From assembly GCA_913048295.1 (NCBI GenBank), contig CAJWWK010000012.1, positions 1 through 48,440 of the forward strand: DNA of 48,440 bases, given 5' to 3'. Positions 17,633 to 27,498 of this stretch are shown here, in pieces. The position numbers and the translations under genes were made by a program. The stretch's first letter is position 1; each line of letters begins with the position of its first letter. The notes below the pieces were generated by a model. That model made no database searches. It was not told where the DNA came from and saw nothing but the letters and a program-made list of their open reading frames with translations. This DNA comes from an uncultured Dehalococcoidia bacterium (GTDB lineage Bacteria > Chloroflexota > Dehalococcoidia > Lucifugimonadales > Lucifugimonadaceae).

Positions 17633-18640
17633 CTAGCTGTAAACACCCTCGCGTGCGACGCTGGAATCCCTGCCCCGCTGCTGGAACACGGCCTGGGCCG
17701 CGGCGACGTTCGCCACCTCGCCCTTCCATGCGGCAAGTGGAGCCGCCTGCAGGCCCCTGCCGTACGAGTAGGTCAACTCCCACGGCAGGTCTTCGCGGTT
17801 AGCGATCTTGTTGATCGCATCGAGATTCACCACCGACTCCTCGTTGCCCTGCCCGCCCGAGAGAAAAGCGATACCCGGCACACTGGCCGGTACGTGCTCA
17901 AGGAAGCAGTCGACCGTCTGCCGTGCCACTTCCTCGGCCGGGGCACGATCGGACGCTCCCGATCCCGATAGAACCATGTTCGGCTTCAACACGATTCCGG
18001 CAAGGTCGACGTTCTGGGCGTCGAGTTCCTCGAAGACCGCGCTCAGGCTGCGGTCGGTTGCCGAGCGGCAGTCGTCGATGCTGTGGATGCCGTCCATGAG
18101 CACTTCGGGCTCGACAATCGGGACCAGCCCCTGCTCCTGGCAAAGCGCGGCGTAACGTCCAAGTGCATGCATATTCGTGCGGATGGCGTAGTCGGAAGGC
18201 CTGCCTTCGCCAATCTTGATCAGCGCCCGCCACTTGGCGAAACGGGCACCCATAAGAAAATACTCGGCAAGGCGGGGACGGAGCCCGTCGAGTCCCTCGG
18301 TGATGTTCTCTCCCGGTGCGCCAGCCAGGTCGTGTGTCGAGTTATCGACCTTGATACCGGTAAGAACGTTCGAAGCTGCAAGCACATCGACCAGCCCCAC
18401 ACCGCTGTCGTCCGACTGGCGAATCGTCTCGTCGTACATGATCACACCGCTGATGTAGTCGCCGATGTCGGGCGTTGTGAACAACAGCTGACGCCACTGG
18501 CGGCGCGTCTCCACGGTCGATTCGACGCCGATGCTGTCGAGTCGGCTGGTCATGGTCCCGGTGCTTTCGTCAGCTGCGAGAATGCCCTTCTTCCGGGCGA
18601 CCATGGCCCTGGCAATGGAGTTCAGTTCTGCAGATGCCAT
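17633..18640 (-). CDS. Class I fructose-bisphosphate aldolase
   Basis: This 335-aa aldolase of the classical (Schiff-base) type interconverts fructose-1,6-bisphosphate with dihydroxyacetone phosphate and glyceraldehyde-3-phosphate. It has the class signature KKGILAADEST near residue 18, the active-site lysines K98 (TGIKVDN) and K136 (FAKWR), and the Schiff-base lysine K219 in AGIVLKPNMVLSG. The GGQGNEESVVNLDAIN segment near the C-terminus is also typical. AAAGGA lies just before the ATG. Class I enzymes need no metal. This gene serves central metabolism, and no operon partner is evident beyond the same-strand aminotransferase at 18878. Confidence 0.93.
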   Translation of the reverse strand: MASAELNSIARAMVARKKGILAADESTGTMTSRLDSIGVESTVETRRQWRQLLFTTPDIGDYISGVIMYDETIRQSDDSGVGLVDVLAASNVLTGIKVDNSTHDLAGAPGENITEGLDGLRPRLAEYFLMGARFAKWRALIKIGEGRPSDYAIRTNMHALGRYAALCQEQGLVPIVEPEVLMDGIHSIDDCRSATDRSLSAVFEELDAQNVDLAGIVLKPNMVLSGSGASDRAPAEEVARQTVDCFLEHVPASVPGIAFLSGGQGNEESVVNLDAINKIANREDLPWELTYSYGRGLQAAPLAAWKGEVANVAAAQAVFQQRGRDSSVAREGVYS

Positions 18641-18877
18641 TTTCGGCTTTCCTTTGGGCTCCGGTAATCGATTCCAGCCCGGGCGCTTACCGCCGGGCCG
18701 GGCCTGCTAAAAATACCTATGCTTAGAATTTAGCCCCAGACCACCGGATAGGCAACGGAGGTGGGTTAATTTTTTGTGACGAGGTGTGAGGCGCAAAAGA
18801 AAAAGGCCGACGTGCTTGCGACGACCCTTTATCGCAGTCTCAGAACCGTTGGTACGGTTGCTGTTTGAGTATCGGAC

Positions 18878-20101
18878 CTACATCTGGCCGTGCTGTTTGA
18901 ACAGCTGTGCGAGCAGTGCGATACCCTCGGTGTTCTTCTGGACCGACTCAAACGCGAAGCAGAGCCGTGCGCAGTTTTTGCCGATCCGCCCCGAAGCATC
19001 CGCCTCGAAGTTTGTGCCGGCAACATAGCCGACACCCTGTTCGAACACCTCGTCGCGAATGGCGGCTATATCGGCCGTTTCAGGCATGGTCAACCATACA
19101 TAGCAGCCGCCCTGTGGAATCGACCATGTTGCGCCGGTGTCACCGAAATTCTCTGCCAGGGAAGCCACCATCGCATCTCGTTTGGACCGCAGTACCGGAT
19201 TGAACGAATCGCGGTGCGAATCGAGGTTATTTCGCAAAAACCCTTCGACCGCCAGCGCAGCGAACTGGTTGGGGCCGCTGCCAATCTTGAATCCCAGCGC
19301 CCGGCGCATAACTTCGGGGGTCGCCGTGAAGTAGCCCAGGCGAAGACCCGGGGCAAGCAACTTTGAGAACGAGGCTACGTAGACCACGATGCCAGAATCG
19401 TCGAGCGTCCGGAAGGCCGGCTGCGTTTCGCCTTCAAAACGCAGATCAACATAGCAATCGTCTTCCAAAATCGGCATCCCATGCCTGTGGGCGACATCCA
19501 GGATCGCCTTACGTCGCTCCGCTGAAAGCGTAGAACCGGTCGGGTTCTGGTGTTCAGGGATGGTGTACAGATACTTTGGCTTTTCGCCCTGCGCGGTCAG
19601 CGTGGCGATCTGCTCGTCCAGTTCCTCGGGGATGATCCCGCCATCGTCGATCGCTACGCCCCGAATATCGGCACCGAACCTGCGGAGTTGGTTCGTAGTC
19701 CCCATATACACGAAATCTTCAGCGAGGACCACATCGCCCGGGTTGGTGAGCGCCTGGATGACCAGTCCGTTCGCCTCACCCGAACCGTTGGTCAACACAA
19801 TTTCGTCGGCGCCAACGGTGAAACCACGATCACTGGCCAGTTTCGCAGACGTGTACTCACGAAGCTCCTGCGACCCCAACTGGTGCGGGTAGTACGCCAT
19901 TTCCCGGGCGGTTTTCCCGCTGTCCGAATCGACGGCGGTCCTGAGCGCCTGGATCAGCCCGTCCATGGGCAGTGTCTCGGGCGCGGGGTATGCGACCGCG
20001 AAGTCGTACTTTGCGTGTTTCACGGCACTCAGGGGGGTGTCGGAGGAATTCTCGGAAAAGAGAGTGTCGTAACTGAAGCTGCCAGCCATTGTTGTTGCCA
20101 T
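18878..20101 (-). CDS. PLP-dependent aminotransferase, class I/II (2-aminoadipate / LysN-like)
   Basis: This 407-aa fold-type I aminotransferase resembles 2-aminoadipate transaminases and the catalytic half of MocR proteins. Key residues are the NPTG motif at 186-189, the PLP-contacting LEDDCYVDL at about 212-220, the PLP lysine K247 in VASFSKLLAPGLRLG and the substrate-binding R254. The N-terminal 30 residues replace the DNA-binding domain of MocR, so it is an enzyme only. It probably transaminates an aromatic, branched-chain or 2-aminoadipate substrate. The ATG is 177 bases from the ATG of the divergent dehydrogenase at 20278. Confidence 0.9.
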   Translation of the reverse strand: MATTMAGSFSYDTLFSENSSDTPLSAVKHAKYDFAVAYPAPETLPMDGLIQALRTAVDSDSGKTAREMAYYPHQLGSQELREYTSAKLASDRGFTVGADEIVLTNGSGEANGLVIQALTNPGDVVLAEDFVYMGTTNQLRRFGADIRGVAIDDGGIIPEELDEQIATLTAQGEKPKYLYTIPEHQNPTGSTLSAERRKAILDVAHRHGMPILEDDCYVDLRFEGETQPAFRTLDDSGIVVYVASFSKLLAPGLRLGYFTATPEVMRRALGFKIGSGPNQFAALAVEGFLRNNLDSHRDSFNPVLRSKRDAMVASLAENFGDTGATWSIPQGGCYVWLTMPETADIAAIRDEVFEQGVGYVAGTNFEADASGRIGKNCARLCFAFESVQKNTEGIALLAQLFKQHGQM

Positions 20102-20277
20102 CCGTTTGAAAATCTCGGTCGCGGCAATGCCGCGGTCTCGTTGCGCTGCCTGGGCGGGTGAAGCTTACCGCCGGTCATGCTCCACTGCAAAGGCGTAACG
20201 CGCTCGAATGGCTGAGTTACACTGCGCCAGCTTCCGTTATCGGTAGTTTGTTGAAATATTTGCGAGGAGATTCGCAC

Positions 20278-21309
20278 ATGCGTGGAGTGGCCTTTCGAGG
20301 GAATAGCCTTGCCGCAGTTATCGACTATCCGGATATCGAACCCGGGCCCGAGCAGGTGCTGGTGAAACTGCGTTCGTCCGGATTGTGCGGCTCGGATTTG
20401 CGCCGCTATCGGGGCGAAACCCCAAACGAGAACAACGGCCAGCTCATCCGCCCCGGCCACGAACCGTGTGGCGAAATTGTCGCACTTGGCCCGGGCGTCA
20501 TAGGTCTTCAGATCGGCGACCGCATCATCCAGCACCACTACGAAGGCTGCCGCGAGTGCGAGTACTGTCTCACGGGCTGGCAGCAACTCTGCGAGGTCGC
20601 GGAAAAGAAGGAGTACTACGGAGGTTCGATGCACGGGGGTCACGGCGACTACATGGTTGTCCACCAATCGACTTGCGTGACCCTGCCCGATGAGGTCGAT
20701 TACGAGGTGGGCGCATATCTCGCCTGCGGGGCATCGACCGCGTTCCAGGCCCTCAAGAAACTCGATGTTTCAGGCCGGGACGTGCTTGCAGTTTTCGGAC
20801 AGGGGCCTGTGGGGCTTGCCGCAACGATGTTCGGTACCGAAATGGGCGCCAGGGTCATCGCTGTGGACATCTCTCAGGAACGCCTCGGGACGGCCGCAGA
20901 TTCCGGTGCGTGGGCGACGATTGACGCTTCAAATGGCGATGCGCCCGAGCAGATTCGCGAACTTACGCACGGCGACGGTGCCGATGCCAGCCTCGAAGCA
21001 GCCGGACTCGCCGAAACACGGGTGGCAGCTGTCGAATCGACCCGGATATTCGGCAGGACGTGCCTAGTCGGCGAAGGGGGAGAAGTGACCTTCCAGCCAA
21101 CTCCTCACATCATCCACCGTCATCTCACCCTGCTTGGATCATGGACTTTTTCGACCTTCGGGCTTGCCGAGGCCGCGCGCTACACGGCAGAAAGAAACGT
21201 TCCGCTGGCGTCGGTCATTACCTCGCGATCGACTATCGAAGAGGCACCGGTGGCATACCGGGAATTTTCGTCCGGGGCACCTGGAAAGTTCGTGATTAAC
21301 TGGGAGTAG
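20278..21309 (+). CDS. Zinc-dependent alcohol dehydrogenase (MDR superfamily)
   Basis: This 343-aa medium-chain dehydrogenase has catalytic-zinc ligands C37 (CGSD) and H61-E62 (GHE). The four structural-zinc cysteines are C91, C94, C97 and C105. The nucleotide motif GQGPVG lies at 174-179. I chose the ATG at 20278 because GAGGAG sits eight bases upstream and the protein then begins like family members; the longer reading frame from 20158 adds 40 residues with no domain and lies in the divergent promoter region. Only about 25% of this sequence looks shared with the gene at 2142, so the two are distant paralogs. The substrate is unknown. Threonine, sorbitol or galactitol dehydrogenases are the closest groups by pattern. 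Confidence 0.9.
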   Translation: MRGVAFRGNSLAAVIDYPDIEPGPEQVLVKLRSSGLCGSDLRRYRGETPNENNGQLIRPGHEPCGEIVALGPGVIGLQIGDRIIQHHYEGCRECEYCLTGWQQLCEVAEKKEYYGGSMHGGHGDYMVVHQSTCVTLPDEVDYEVGAYLACGASTAFQALKKLDVSGRDVLAVFGQGPVGLAATMFGTEMGARVIAVDISQERLGTAADSGAWATIDASNGDAPEQIRELTHGDGADASLEAAGLAETRVAAVESTRIFGRTCLVGEGGEVTFQPTPHIIHRHLTLLGSWTFSTFGLAEAARYTAERNVPLASVITSRSTIEEAPVAYREFSSGAPGKFVINWE

Positions 21310-21844
21310 GCGCACGATCGGCCCGTTCTCCCCCGGGGGGGGCAGGCCGGTTTGCGGAAATAAATCCGTCGAGGACCGTGAGAAGGCGACCCCAAACATT
21401 CAACCGGTTCAGAAAGATTCCCATCGCACGACCTTCGCCCTGCATGGCGGGAAAATCCGCTCAGCTTCCAGTCGCCGCTCATCACTCGCCCGCCCCTGGT
21501 CACCCCGCAATTTGCATCCCGGGCACAACGGATTTCGTAACAAATATCGACACCCCCCTTTTAGAGCAGGTGGGTGATGTCGTACAATATGAGGTCGATT
21601 GAATGGTGAACGCGATCACGAGAAGTTCAGGTGGGTTCGGTTTCGATCACAATGCATCGAAAACAGTTCAGATTTCATCTAAGACTTGAGTGGTCACCAC
21701 CACTATCAACCTGAAGTAAAGCCCAGCAACTTAACGTGGGGCCTGCTGCGCGCGAGGCATAAAAAAGAAAAGCCTGAGATCGGAACCTGTCCGGGTTATC
21801 GGTAAGTCCAGGCACGGGCAAGAGATGCCCGAAAGGAACAACCG
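21310..21844. other. Long intergenic region before the sigma factor; no gene seen
   Basis: This 535-bp region holds no credible reading frame on either strand. It includes a C5G8 run near 21331-21343 and an A-rich stretch (AAAAAAGAAAAG) near 21761. Just before the sigma factor start are a six-base stem hairpin at 21815-21831 and a ribosome binding site. A TACAAT box lies near 21584-21589, but no matching -35 is convincing. The length suggests an extended 5' leader and multiple promoters for the sigma factor gene, which cannot be placed from sequence alone. Confidence 0.5.
21815..21837 (+). promoter_or_regulatory. Leader hairpin directly abutting the sigma factor ribosome binding site
   Basis: CGGGCA (21815-21820) pairs with TGCCCG (21826-21831) around an AGAGA loop. 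The AAAGGA ribosome binding site follows directly at 21832-21837, and the TTG start is at 21845 with a seven-base spacer. The hairpin leaves the binding site free, but its closeness suggests a role in translation or mRNA stability. Six paired bases could also arise by chance. Confidence 0.35.
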
Positions 21845-23365
<1,521 letters not shown>

Positions 23366-23386
23366 CGATAGCACAGTTCATATACA

Positions 23387-23421
23387 AAGCCCCGGACCAC
23401 AAAACGGTCCGGGGCTTTTTT
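23387..23421 (+). terminator. Rho-independent terminator after the sigma factor gene
   Basis: AAGCCCCGGACC (23387-23398) pairs perfectly with GGTCCGGGGCTT (23406-23417) across a seven-base loop. The run of six T ends at 23421. It lies about 20 bases after the sigma factor stop codon and should end that transcript. The 12-bp GC-rich stem and T tract are textbook. Confidence 0.92.
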
Positions 23422-23588
23422 CCTGCGAATTTCTGGACCGAGGATTCCGACGAAGGGCTGTCGCGATGGCTCGTCCGAGCCGCTATTTCCCTTGAGAATT
23501 GACCGCGGCGGGCACGTTATGACACGCTCACCACACCGCAATCCGGCAGGCTATCAATAATCGGCGCTTCCACCGCCGCAACAGAGCA

Positions 23589-24017
23589 ATGACTGAAATT
23601 ACCGTTTCCGCAACAGACGCACTACGGGGCTCAGGGCTTAGGGCCACAGCGGCCCGGCGCGCTATCATCGAGGTCCTCCGCGAAATGCAGAGACACATGA
23701 CCGTCTCCGAGGTCATTTCGGCGCTCGGCGACAACGGTTCCAGTTTCGATAAATCGACGGTCTACCGGGTACTGGGCGACCTGGGCGGCGTTGGTCTGGT
23801 CGCCGAGTCGCGCCTCAGTCCCGGCGACACCGTGTTTGAGTGGATCAGCCAATTCCACCACCACCACCTGCAGTGCACAAGCTGCGGTCGCACGCTGGAA
23901 CTCGACGACGAGCTGGTCCAGGGCTTCATCGCACAGGTACACGAACGCCACGGCTTTCATGTGAACGCCACCCACCTGGTGCTGTCGGGTATCGAGCACG
24001 ACTGCCCGGGGGCGTAG
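23589..24017 (+). CDS. Fur-family metalloregulator (Fur/Zur/PerR type)
   Basis: This 142-aa ferric-uptake-regulator family protein binds DNA through a winged helix at about 15-75, with the recognition region DKSTVYRVLGDLGGVGLV. The metal-binding HHHHLQC motif is at 90-96 and the first structural CxxC is CTSC (C96-C99). The second CxxC found in many Fur and PerR proteins is missing: only C139 is left near the end (EHDCPGA). Which metal it senses (Fe, Zn or Mn) or whether it senses peroxide cannot be told. It starts about 220 bp after the sigma factor stop and is transcribed separately after the terminator. Confidence 0.88.
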   Translation: MTEITVSATDALRGSGLRATAARRAIIEVLREMQRHMTVSEVISALGDNGSSFDKSTVYRVLGDLGGVGLVAESRLSPGDTVFEWISQFHHHHLQCTSCGRTLELDDELVQGFIAQVHERHGFHVNATHLVLSGIEHDCPGA

Positions 24018-24029
24018 GGCCGCATGTAG

Positions 24030-24184
24030 TCCCCTTTCCCTGCCAGGGAGAGGGAGAGGGTTAGGGTGTGGGTGAAGCCGCAGAAACCGCGTAACTGAAC
24101 CTGCAATTGCCCGACGTGGGAAAGGTTTCAGATGCCCCAGCGCTCCGACCCAACCTCTAACTCCCTCCCTTCAGGAAGGGAGAA
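24030..24184. repeat. Hairpin-ended intergenic repeat, copy B (~155 bp)
   Basis: The left arm (24030-24075) reads CCCTTTCCCTGCCAGGGAGA and then a GGTTAGGGTGTGGGTGA-like tail. The right arm (24148-24184) has CCAACCTCTAACTCCCTCCC and then TTCAGGAAGGGAGAA. It lies between two convergent genes, the Fur-family gene and the first NHL gene. The interior shares a GCAATTG-type segment with copy C but not with copy A. Same element family as 4723-4883 and 46681-46837. Confidence 0.7.
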
Positions 24185-24203
24185 CCGCCATTTCCCGTCA
24201 CGG

Positions 24204-25097
24204 TCAGATGTGGCTGAACTTGGTCACCCGCTGACCGCTGCCGGGCTCACCGATCTCAGCAACGTAGATATTGCCCTGCGAGTCGAACCACCCACCGTGC
24301 GCCGCCTGGCAGGCATCGGCGTTCCCACGCCAGCGGGTAATCAACTCGCCATCGAGTGTCCAGATCGAAACGCCATTGCCGCCACCCTGTTCAACCACGT
24401 AGGCCACATCGCCGTCGAAGAAGATGTCGCCCGGTCCAACGAGGTCCGTCCACTCGGTCAGGAAGTTGCCGTCGACATCGAAAATCTGGATGCGGTTGTT
24501 CTCGCGGTCGCAGATGTAGACCCTGTCGTTTTTGTCGACACCGACCTTGTGGAGAATCGAGAACTGTCCCGGCCCCGTTCCGGCTTCGCCCCATGAATGC
24601 TCCAGTTGCCCATCGGCACTGAACCGGTGAACGCGGCGGTTGCCGTAGCCGTCCGATACGAAAAGTCGACCATCAGTTCCGGTGGCGAGACCGGTCGGGT
24701 TGTTGAACGGCGCGCCCTGCGCTCCGACCGTCGTTATCGTGATTTGGGCACGACCGTGCTCGCCCAACTCCATCAGAACATCGCCGTTGTCGTTGTGCTT
24801 CGTCACCTGGTGCGTCTGGTGGTCGGCAAGCCAGATGTTGTCGTCCTTGTCGATGAATACGCCGTGCGGAATGCGGAATTCACCCTTTTCGAGCCCGAGA
24901 TCGCCCCACGACCCGATGAAGTGCCCGTCGGTGGTCCAGCAGGTGACCGGGTGCTTCGAGCGGCTGAACAGCCATACGCGGTCCTGGGAATCGACACCCA
25001 CATCGGCGCACTGACCAAGCTCCCAGAACGCCGGCTTGTGGCGCAGCCAATCCCGGTCTACCTCGTACTGAAACTTGCCTTCGCCTACCGTCGTCAT
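24204..25097 (-). CDS. NHL-repeat beta-propeller protein
   Basis: This 297-aa protein is a six-bladed propeller built from NHL repeats. Repeats read as IDKDDNIWLADHQTHQVTKH, GTDGRLFVSDGYGNRRVHRF and VDKNDRVYICDRENNRIQIF, each with the typical DxxG-N-D-N-R pattern. The family includes peptidyl-alpha-hydroxyglycine lyases, vitamin K-like quinone-binding proteins and SMP-30-like lactonases; no catalytic site is certain here. No signal peptide is seen, so it should be cytoplasmic. It has two close relatives at 26484 and 27499, but in a separate transcript. The start ATG has only a weak ribosome binding site. Confidence 0.82.
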   Translation of the reverse strand: MTTVGEGKFQYEVDRDWLRHKPAFWELGQCADVGVDSQDRVWLFSRSKHPVTCWTTDGHFIGSWGDLGLEKGEFRIPHGVFIDKDDNIWLADHQTHQVTKHNDNGDVLMELGEHGRAQITITTVGAQGAPFNNPTGLATGTDGRLFVSDGYGNRRVHRFSADGQLEHSWGEAGTGPGQFSILHKVGVDKNDRVYICDRENNRIQIFDVDGNFLTEWTDLVGPGDIFFDGDVAYVVEQGGGNGVSIWTLDGELITRWRGNADACQAAHGGWFDSQGNIYVAEIGEPGSGQRVTKFSHI

Positions 25098-25218
25098 CTG
25101 GTCGCCGCCATCCGTATTTCTAGTTCAAAATGATCACACATCCCGCGAGTTCGTCACGCTAGCTCGCCTCGCGTAAGCTGTCAATGGCTGTGAAGGCAAC
25201 ACCCACGCCCTGCTCTGT

Positions 25219-25293
25219 CCCCCTCCTCCAGGAGGGGTTAGGGGCCGCGTCGCAGACATGCGAGCGACCAAGGAGACCGCCGACGCCCGGAGC
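25219..25293. repeat. Direct repeat unit 1 (with 33-bp core)
   Basis: The unit begins CCCCCTCCTCCAGGAGGGGT, a short G+C palindrome, and ends with a 33-bp core at 25261-25293 (CGAGCGACCAAGGAG...CGCCCGGAGC). The core recurs at 25366-25398 with one mismatch. It lies in the 308-bp gap between the divergent NHL and DinB-like genes. Confidence 0.75.
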
Positions 25294-25325
25294 TAACCGG
25301 CCCACGCCCGCGCCTTTGCGCGGCT

Positions 25326-25398
25326 CCCCCTCCTTCGGGAGGGGCTAGGGGAGGGTAGACTGCAGCGAGCGACCAAGGAGGCCGCCGACGCCCGGAGC
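25326..25398. repeat. Direct repeat unit 2, whose end supplies a ribosome binding site
   Basis: This is a copy of unit 1 with the same order: a CCCCCTCCTTCGGGAGGGGC palindrome and then the 33-bp core at 25366-25398 (32 of 33 identical). The spacing between cores is 105 bp. The core's final GGAG (25394-25397) lies eight bases before the GTG start at 25406 and is the probable ribosome binding site of that gene. Confidence 0.75.
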
Positions 25399-25405
25399 AA
25401 AATCA

Positions 25406-25864
25406 GTGAAAGACCGTAAAAGCGCCGTGATGGCCGCGATCGACGATAACTGGCGACAGTTCAGGAATTCGCTCGACCGCCTCGTGAGCAGCGACATGTC
25501 GCTGCCTGGAGTCCTCGACGACATGTCGGTGGCCGATGTCGTCGGTCACATCACGACCTGGGAATGGGAACTAGTCACAGCACTCGACCGCGGTCATATC
25601 GAACCGGTTGGCGACATCAATTTGTTCAACGAAGATGCCCGGCAACGTAAAAAAGGCACCGGGGCCCGGCGCATCGTCGAGGACATGGAACGGGTACACC
25701 GCTCGCTGCGAGACGAACTGGCAAAGGGCCCCAGCGCCTACTTTGAGCCCGACGACCCGTTCCGAGAGCTGATCGACCGCTGCACTGTGCTGCACTACCA
25801 GGAACACGGCACCCATATCAGGGTCTGGACAGCGGACAAATCACCGGAGTCGACCGGGGGTTAA
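25406..25864 (+). CDS. DinB/ClbS-DfsB-like small protein
   Basis: This 152-aa helical protein resembles the ClbS/DfsB branch of the DinB superfamily. Recognisable pieces are DNWRQFRNSLDRLVSSDM in the first helix, ADVVGHITTWEWEL (H at about 48) in the second, and YQEHGTHIRVW near the end. Histidines in these places often bind a divalent metal in DinB-fold proteins, but the third His is less clear. Members include thiol-dependent transferases and a colibactin hydrolase; no activity can be named here. The GTG start depends on GGAG inside the upstream direct repeat. Confidence 0.68.
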   Translation: MKDRKSAVMAAIDDNWRQFRNSLDRLVSSDMSLPGVLDDMSVADVVGHITTWEWELVTALDRGHIEPVGDINLFNEDARQRKKGTGARRIVEDMERVHRSLRDELAKGPSAYFEPDDPFRELIDRCTVLHYQEHGTHIRVWTADKSPESTGG

Positions 25865-25962
25865 GGCGTACGGGCTACTTCCCGCTCTTCGCCCTTCAGC
25901 CCCGGCCACGACCACCGCCCGAGCCAGCGCCCAGATCAGCGCCAGAGCCCCGGTCCCTACCC

Positions 25963-26442
25963 TCAGTCGTCTTTCGTGACGATGTAACGGGAATGCCACT
26001 CGCCACGCCATGAAGTGATTGTGGTCGGCGTGATTTTTATCAGGTACCTGAGCCGGTCAGCGGTTTTTGCAGCGTAACTTGGCCCATCTGGTCCCATGTA
26101 CCTGACCGCCATCTCGTCGGCAATCTCTTTTACTCGACCGACAAGGCCGACCGGACCCTCGACCACCTCGGCAATGCCTTCGATGGTCACCCGGGCGTGA
26201 TCGGGGTTGACATCGTCGGCGCACGAAATGCACACCCGTGGCTCCAGCCTGAGGTTTTCGAACCAGCTCGACCGGCTCCTCGGAATTACCCACATCGCCT
26301 CGCCGTCCCACTGCTGCCACAACGGCGCAACGTGCGGCGCGCCATCGGGTTTCACCGTCGCAATGCGCGCGATGATCGGCCGGGCCAGAAAATCGTCGAT
26401 CTCCCGGCTGGAAAGCCTGCCGGTTTTTAGCGTTTGACTCAA
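25963..26442 (-). CDS. PPOX-class (pyridoxamine 5'-phosphate oxidase-like) F420/FMN-binding protein
   Basis: This 159-aa split-barrel protein has the typical beginning (FLARPIIARIATVKPDGAP), then HVAPLWQQWDGEAMWVIPRS and WFENLRLEPRVCISCAD. In this family the split barrel binds FMN or F420 and reduces or oxidises small molecules. F420-dependent members share this arrangement, but cofactor choice cannot be settled from sequence. It starts with TTG, with GAGGTGG upstream. It is on the minus strand and convergent with the DinB-like gene, with the second NHL gene behind it on the same strand. Confidence 0.82.
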   Translation of the reverse strand: MSQTLKTGRLSSREIDDFLARPIIARIATVKPDGAPHVAPLWQQWDGEAMWVIPRSRSSWFENLRLEPRVCISCADDVNPDHARVTIEGIAEVVEGPVGLVGRVKEIADEMAVRYMGPDGPSYAAKTADRLRYLIKITPTTITSWRGEWHSRYIVTKDD

Positions 26443-26483
26443 TTGCGAACCACCTCGCTAGCGTTCGCCGGGCAATCGCCGGG

Positions 26484-27431
26484 CTAGCCGCTGACCCGCT
26501 TCCACTTGCGCAAACTCGTTACCTCTCGCACCGGGTCGAGTTTCGACCCGTACGCCGTGTACGACACCTCGGCAATGTACACCGATCCCTCGGAATCGAC
26601 CGCCATGCCGTGTGGGGCGATGAACTGGTCGTGGCCCTCTCCCATCAACTCGTCGCCGAACCGGGTCAGTTCGTTGCCATCGCGGTCCATCACCACCACG
26701 CGTTGCCCGAGCCTGCGCACGCCGTCCTGCACGGGCGGTGCGCCCGCCTCGGCAACGTACAGGTTGGTGTCGTCTCCCTTCCCGTCGGTTATTGCCATGG
26801 GCCGGTGCATGTGTACCTGTTCGACATACTCACCGTCGGTCGTGAACGTCTGCAACCTGAAGTTTTCCCGGTCGCACACCGTCACCCGGTCGGTGCCGTT
26901 CATCGCGATGTTGTGGGGTAGCGAGAACTGGCCGTTCAACGATCCCGATTCGCCCCACGACTGGATGTATTTACCTTCGGAATCGTATTTGTGCACCCGC
27001 GAGTTTCCGTAGCCGTCCGTCACGAACAGGTCACCGGTGGCCGGGTTAATCGCCACGTGTGTGGGCCGGTTGAATGGCTTACCCTCCTGCCAGGCGGCCG
27101 CCTTGCCCTTTTCGCCCAGCCGGAAGATCAGCTTGCCCTCTTTGGTGCGCTTTTCAATCACATGGGCATCGTCATCGGCCAGGTACAGGTTGTCGGCGGC
27201 GTCAATCGTGATGCCGTGGGGCCTCACGAACTCACCGGCTCCCCAGGTCTCGAGAAAATTACCGTCGCGGTCGAAAATGATGAGAGGGTAGTCGCCCCGA
27301 CCGAATACGTAGACGTTGTCGTCTGAATCGACGGCAATCGAGGTCGCTTCCTTGAAAAACATAGGGTGCGGTAGCTTCGCCCAGTACGGAACCGGTTCGT
27401 AGACGGTTGCCGAAGTTGCTGAATTGACCAT
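26484..27431 (-). CDS. NHL-repeat beta-propeller protein
   Basis: This 315-aa NHL propeller starts at the ATG at 27431, where AGGAAC lies upstream; a longer reading frame to 27608 adds 59 unrelated residues. Repeats such as SDDNVYVFGRGDYPLIIFDR, FVTDGYGNSRVHKYDSEG and DRENFRLQTFTTDGEYV are clear. It is a close paralog of the next gene upstream (27499), with most motifs identical in order and spacing. No signal peptide is visible. A role in lactone or peptide processing, or in binding, is possible but unproven. It is in the same orientation as its paralog, with 67 bp between them, so they form a tandem duplication in one likely transcript. Confidence 0.85.
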   Translation of the reverse strand: MVNSATSATVYEPVPYWAKLPHPMFFKEATSIAVDSDDNVYVFGRGDYPLIIFDRDGNFLETWGAGEFVRPHGITIDAADNLYLADDDAHVIEKRTKEGKLIFRLGEKGKAAAWQEGKPFNRPTHVAINPATGDLFVTDGYGNSRVHKYDSEGKYIQSWGESGSLNGQFSLPHNIAMNGTDRVTVCDRENFRLQTFTTDGEYVEQVHMHRPMAITDGKGDDTNLYVAEAGAPPVQDGVRRLGQRVVVMDRDGNELTRFGDELMGEGHDQFIAPHGMAVDSEGSVYIAEVSYTAYGSKLDPVREVTSLRKWKRVSG

Positions 27432-27498
27432 TTTTTGTTCCTGTTCGTTTTGACGGTAAAGCTGTTGAATTAGGTGAATTACACGATAAAAGTGAGCG

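Noticed and set aside
20158-20277. Forty extra codons before the second alcohol dehydrogenase
   Set aside because: The extra residues lack any domain match, and GAGGAG before 20278 marks the start.
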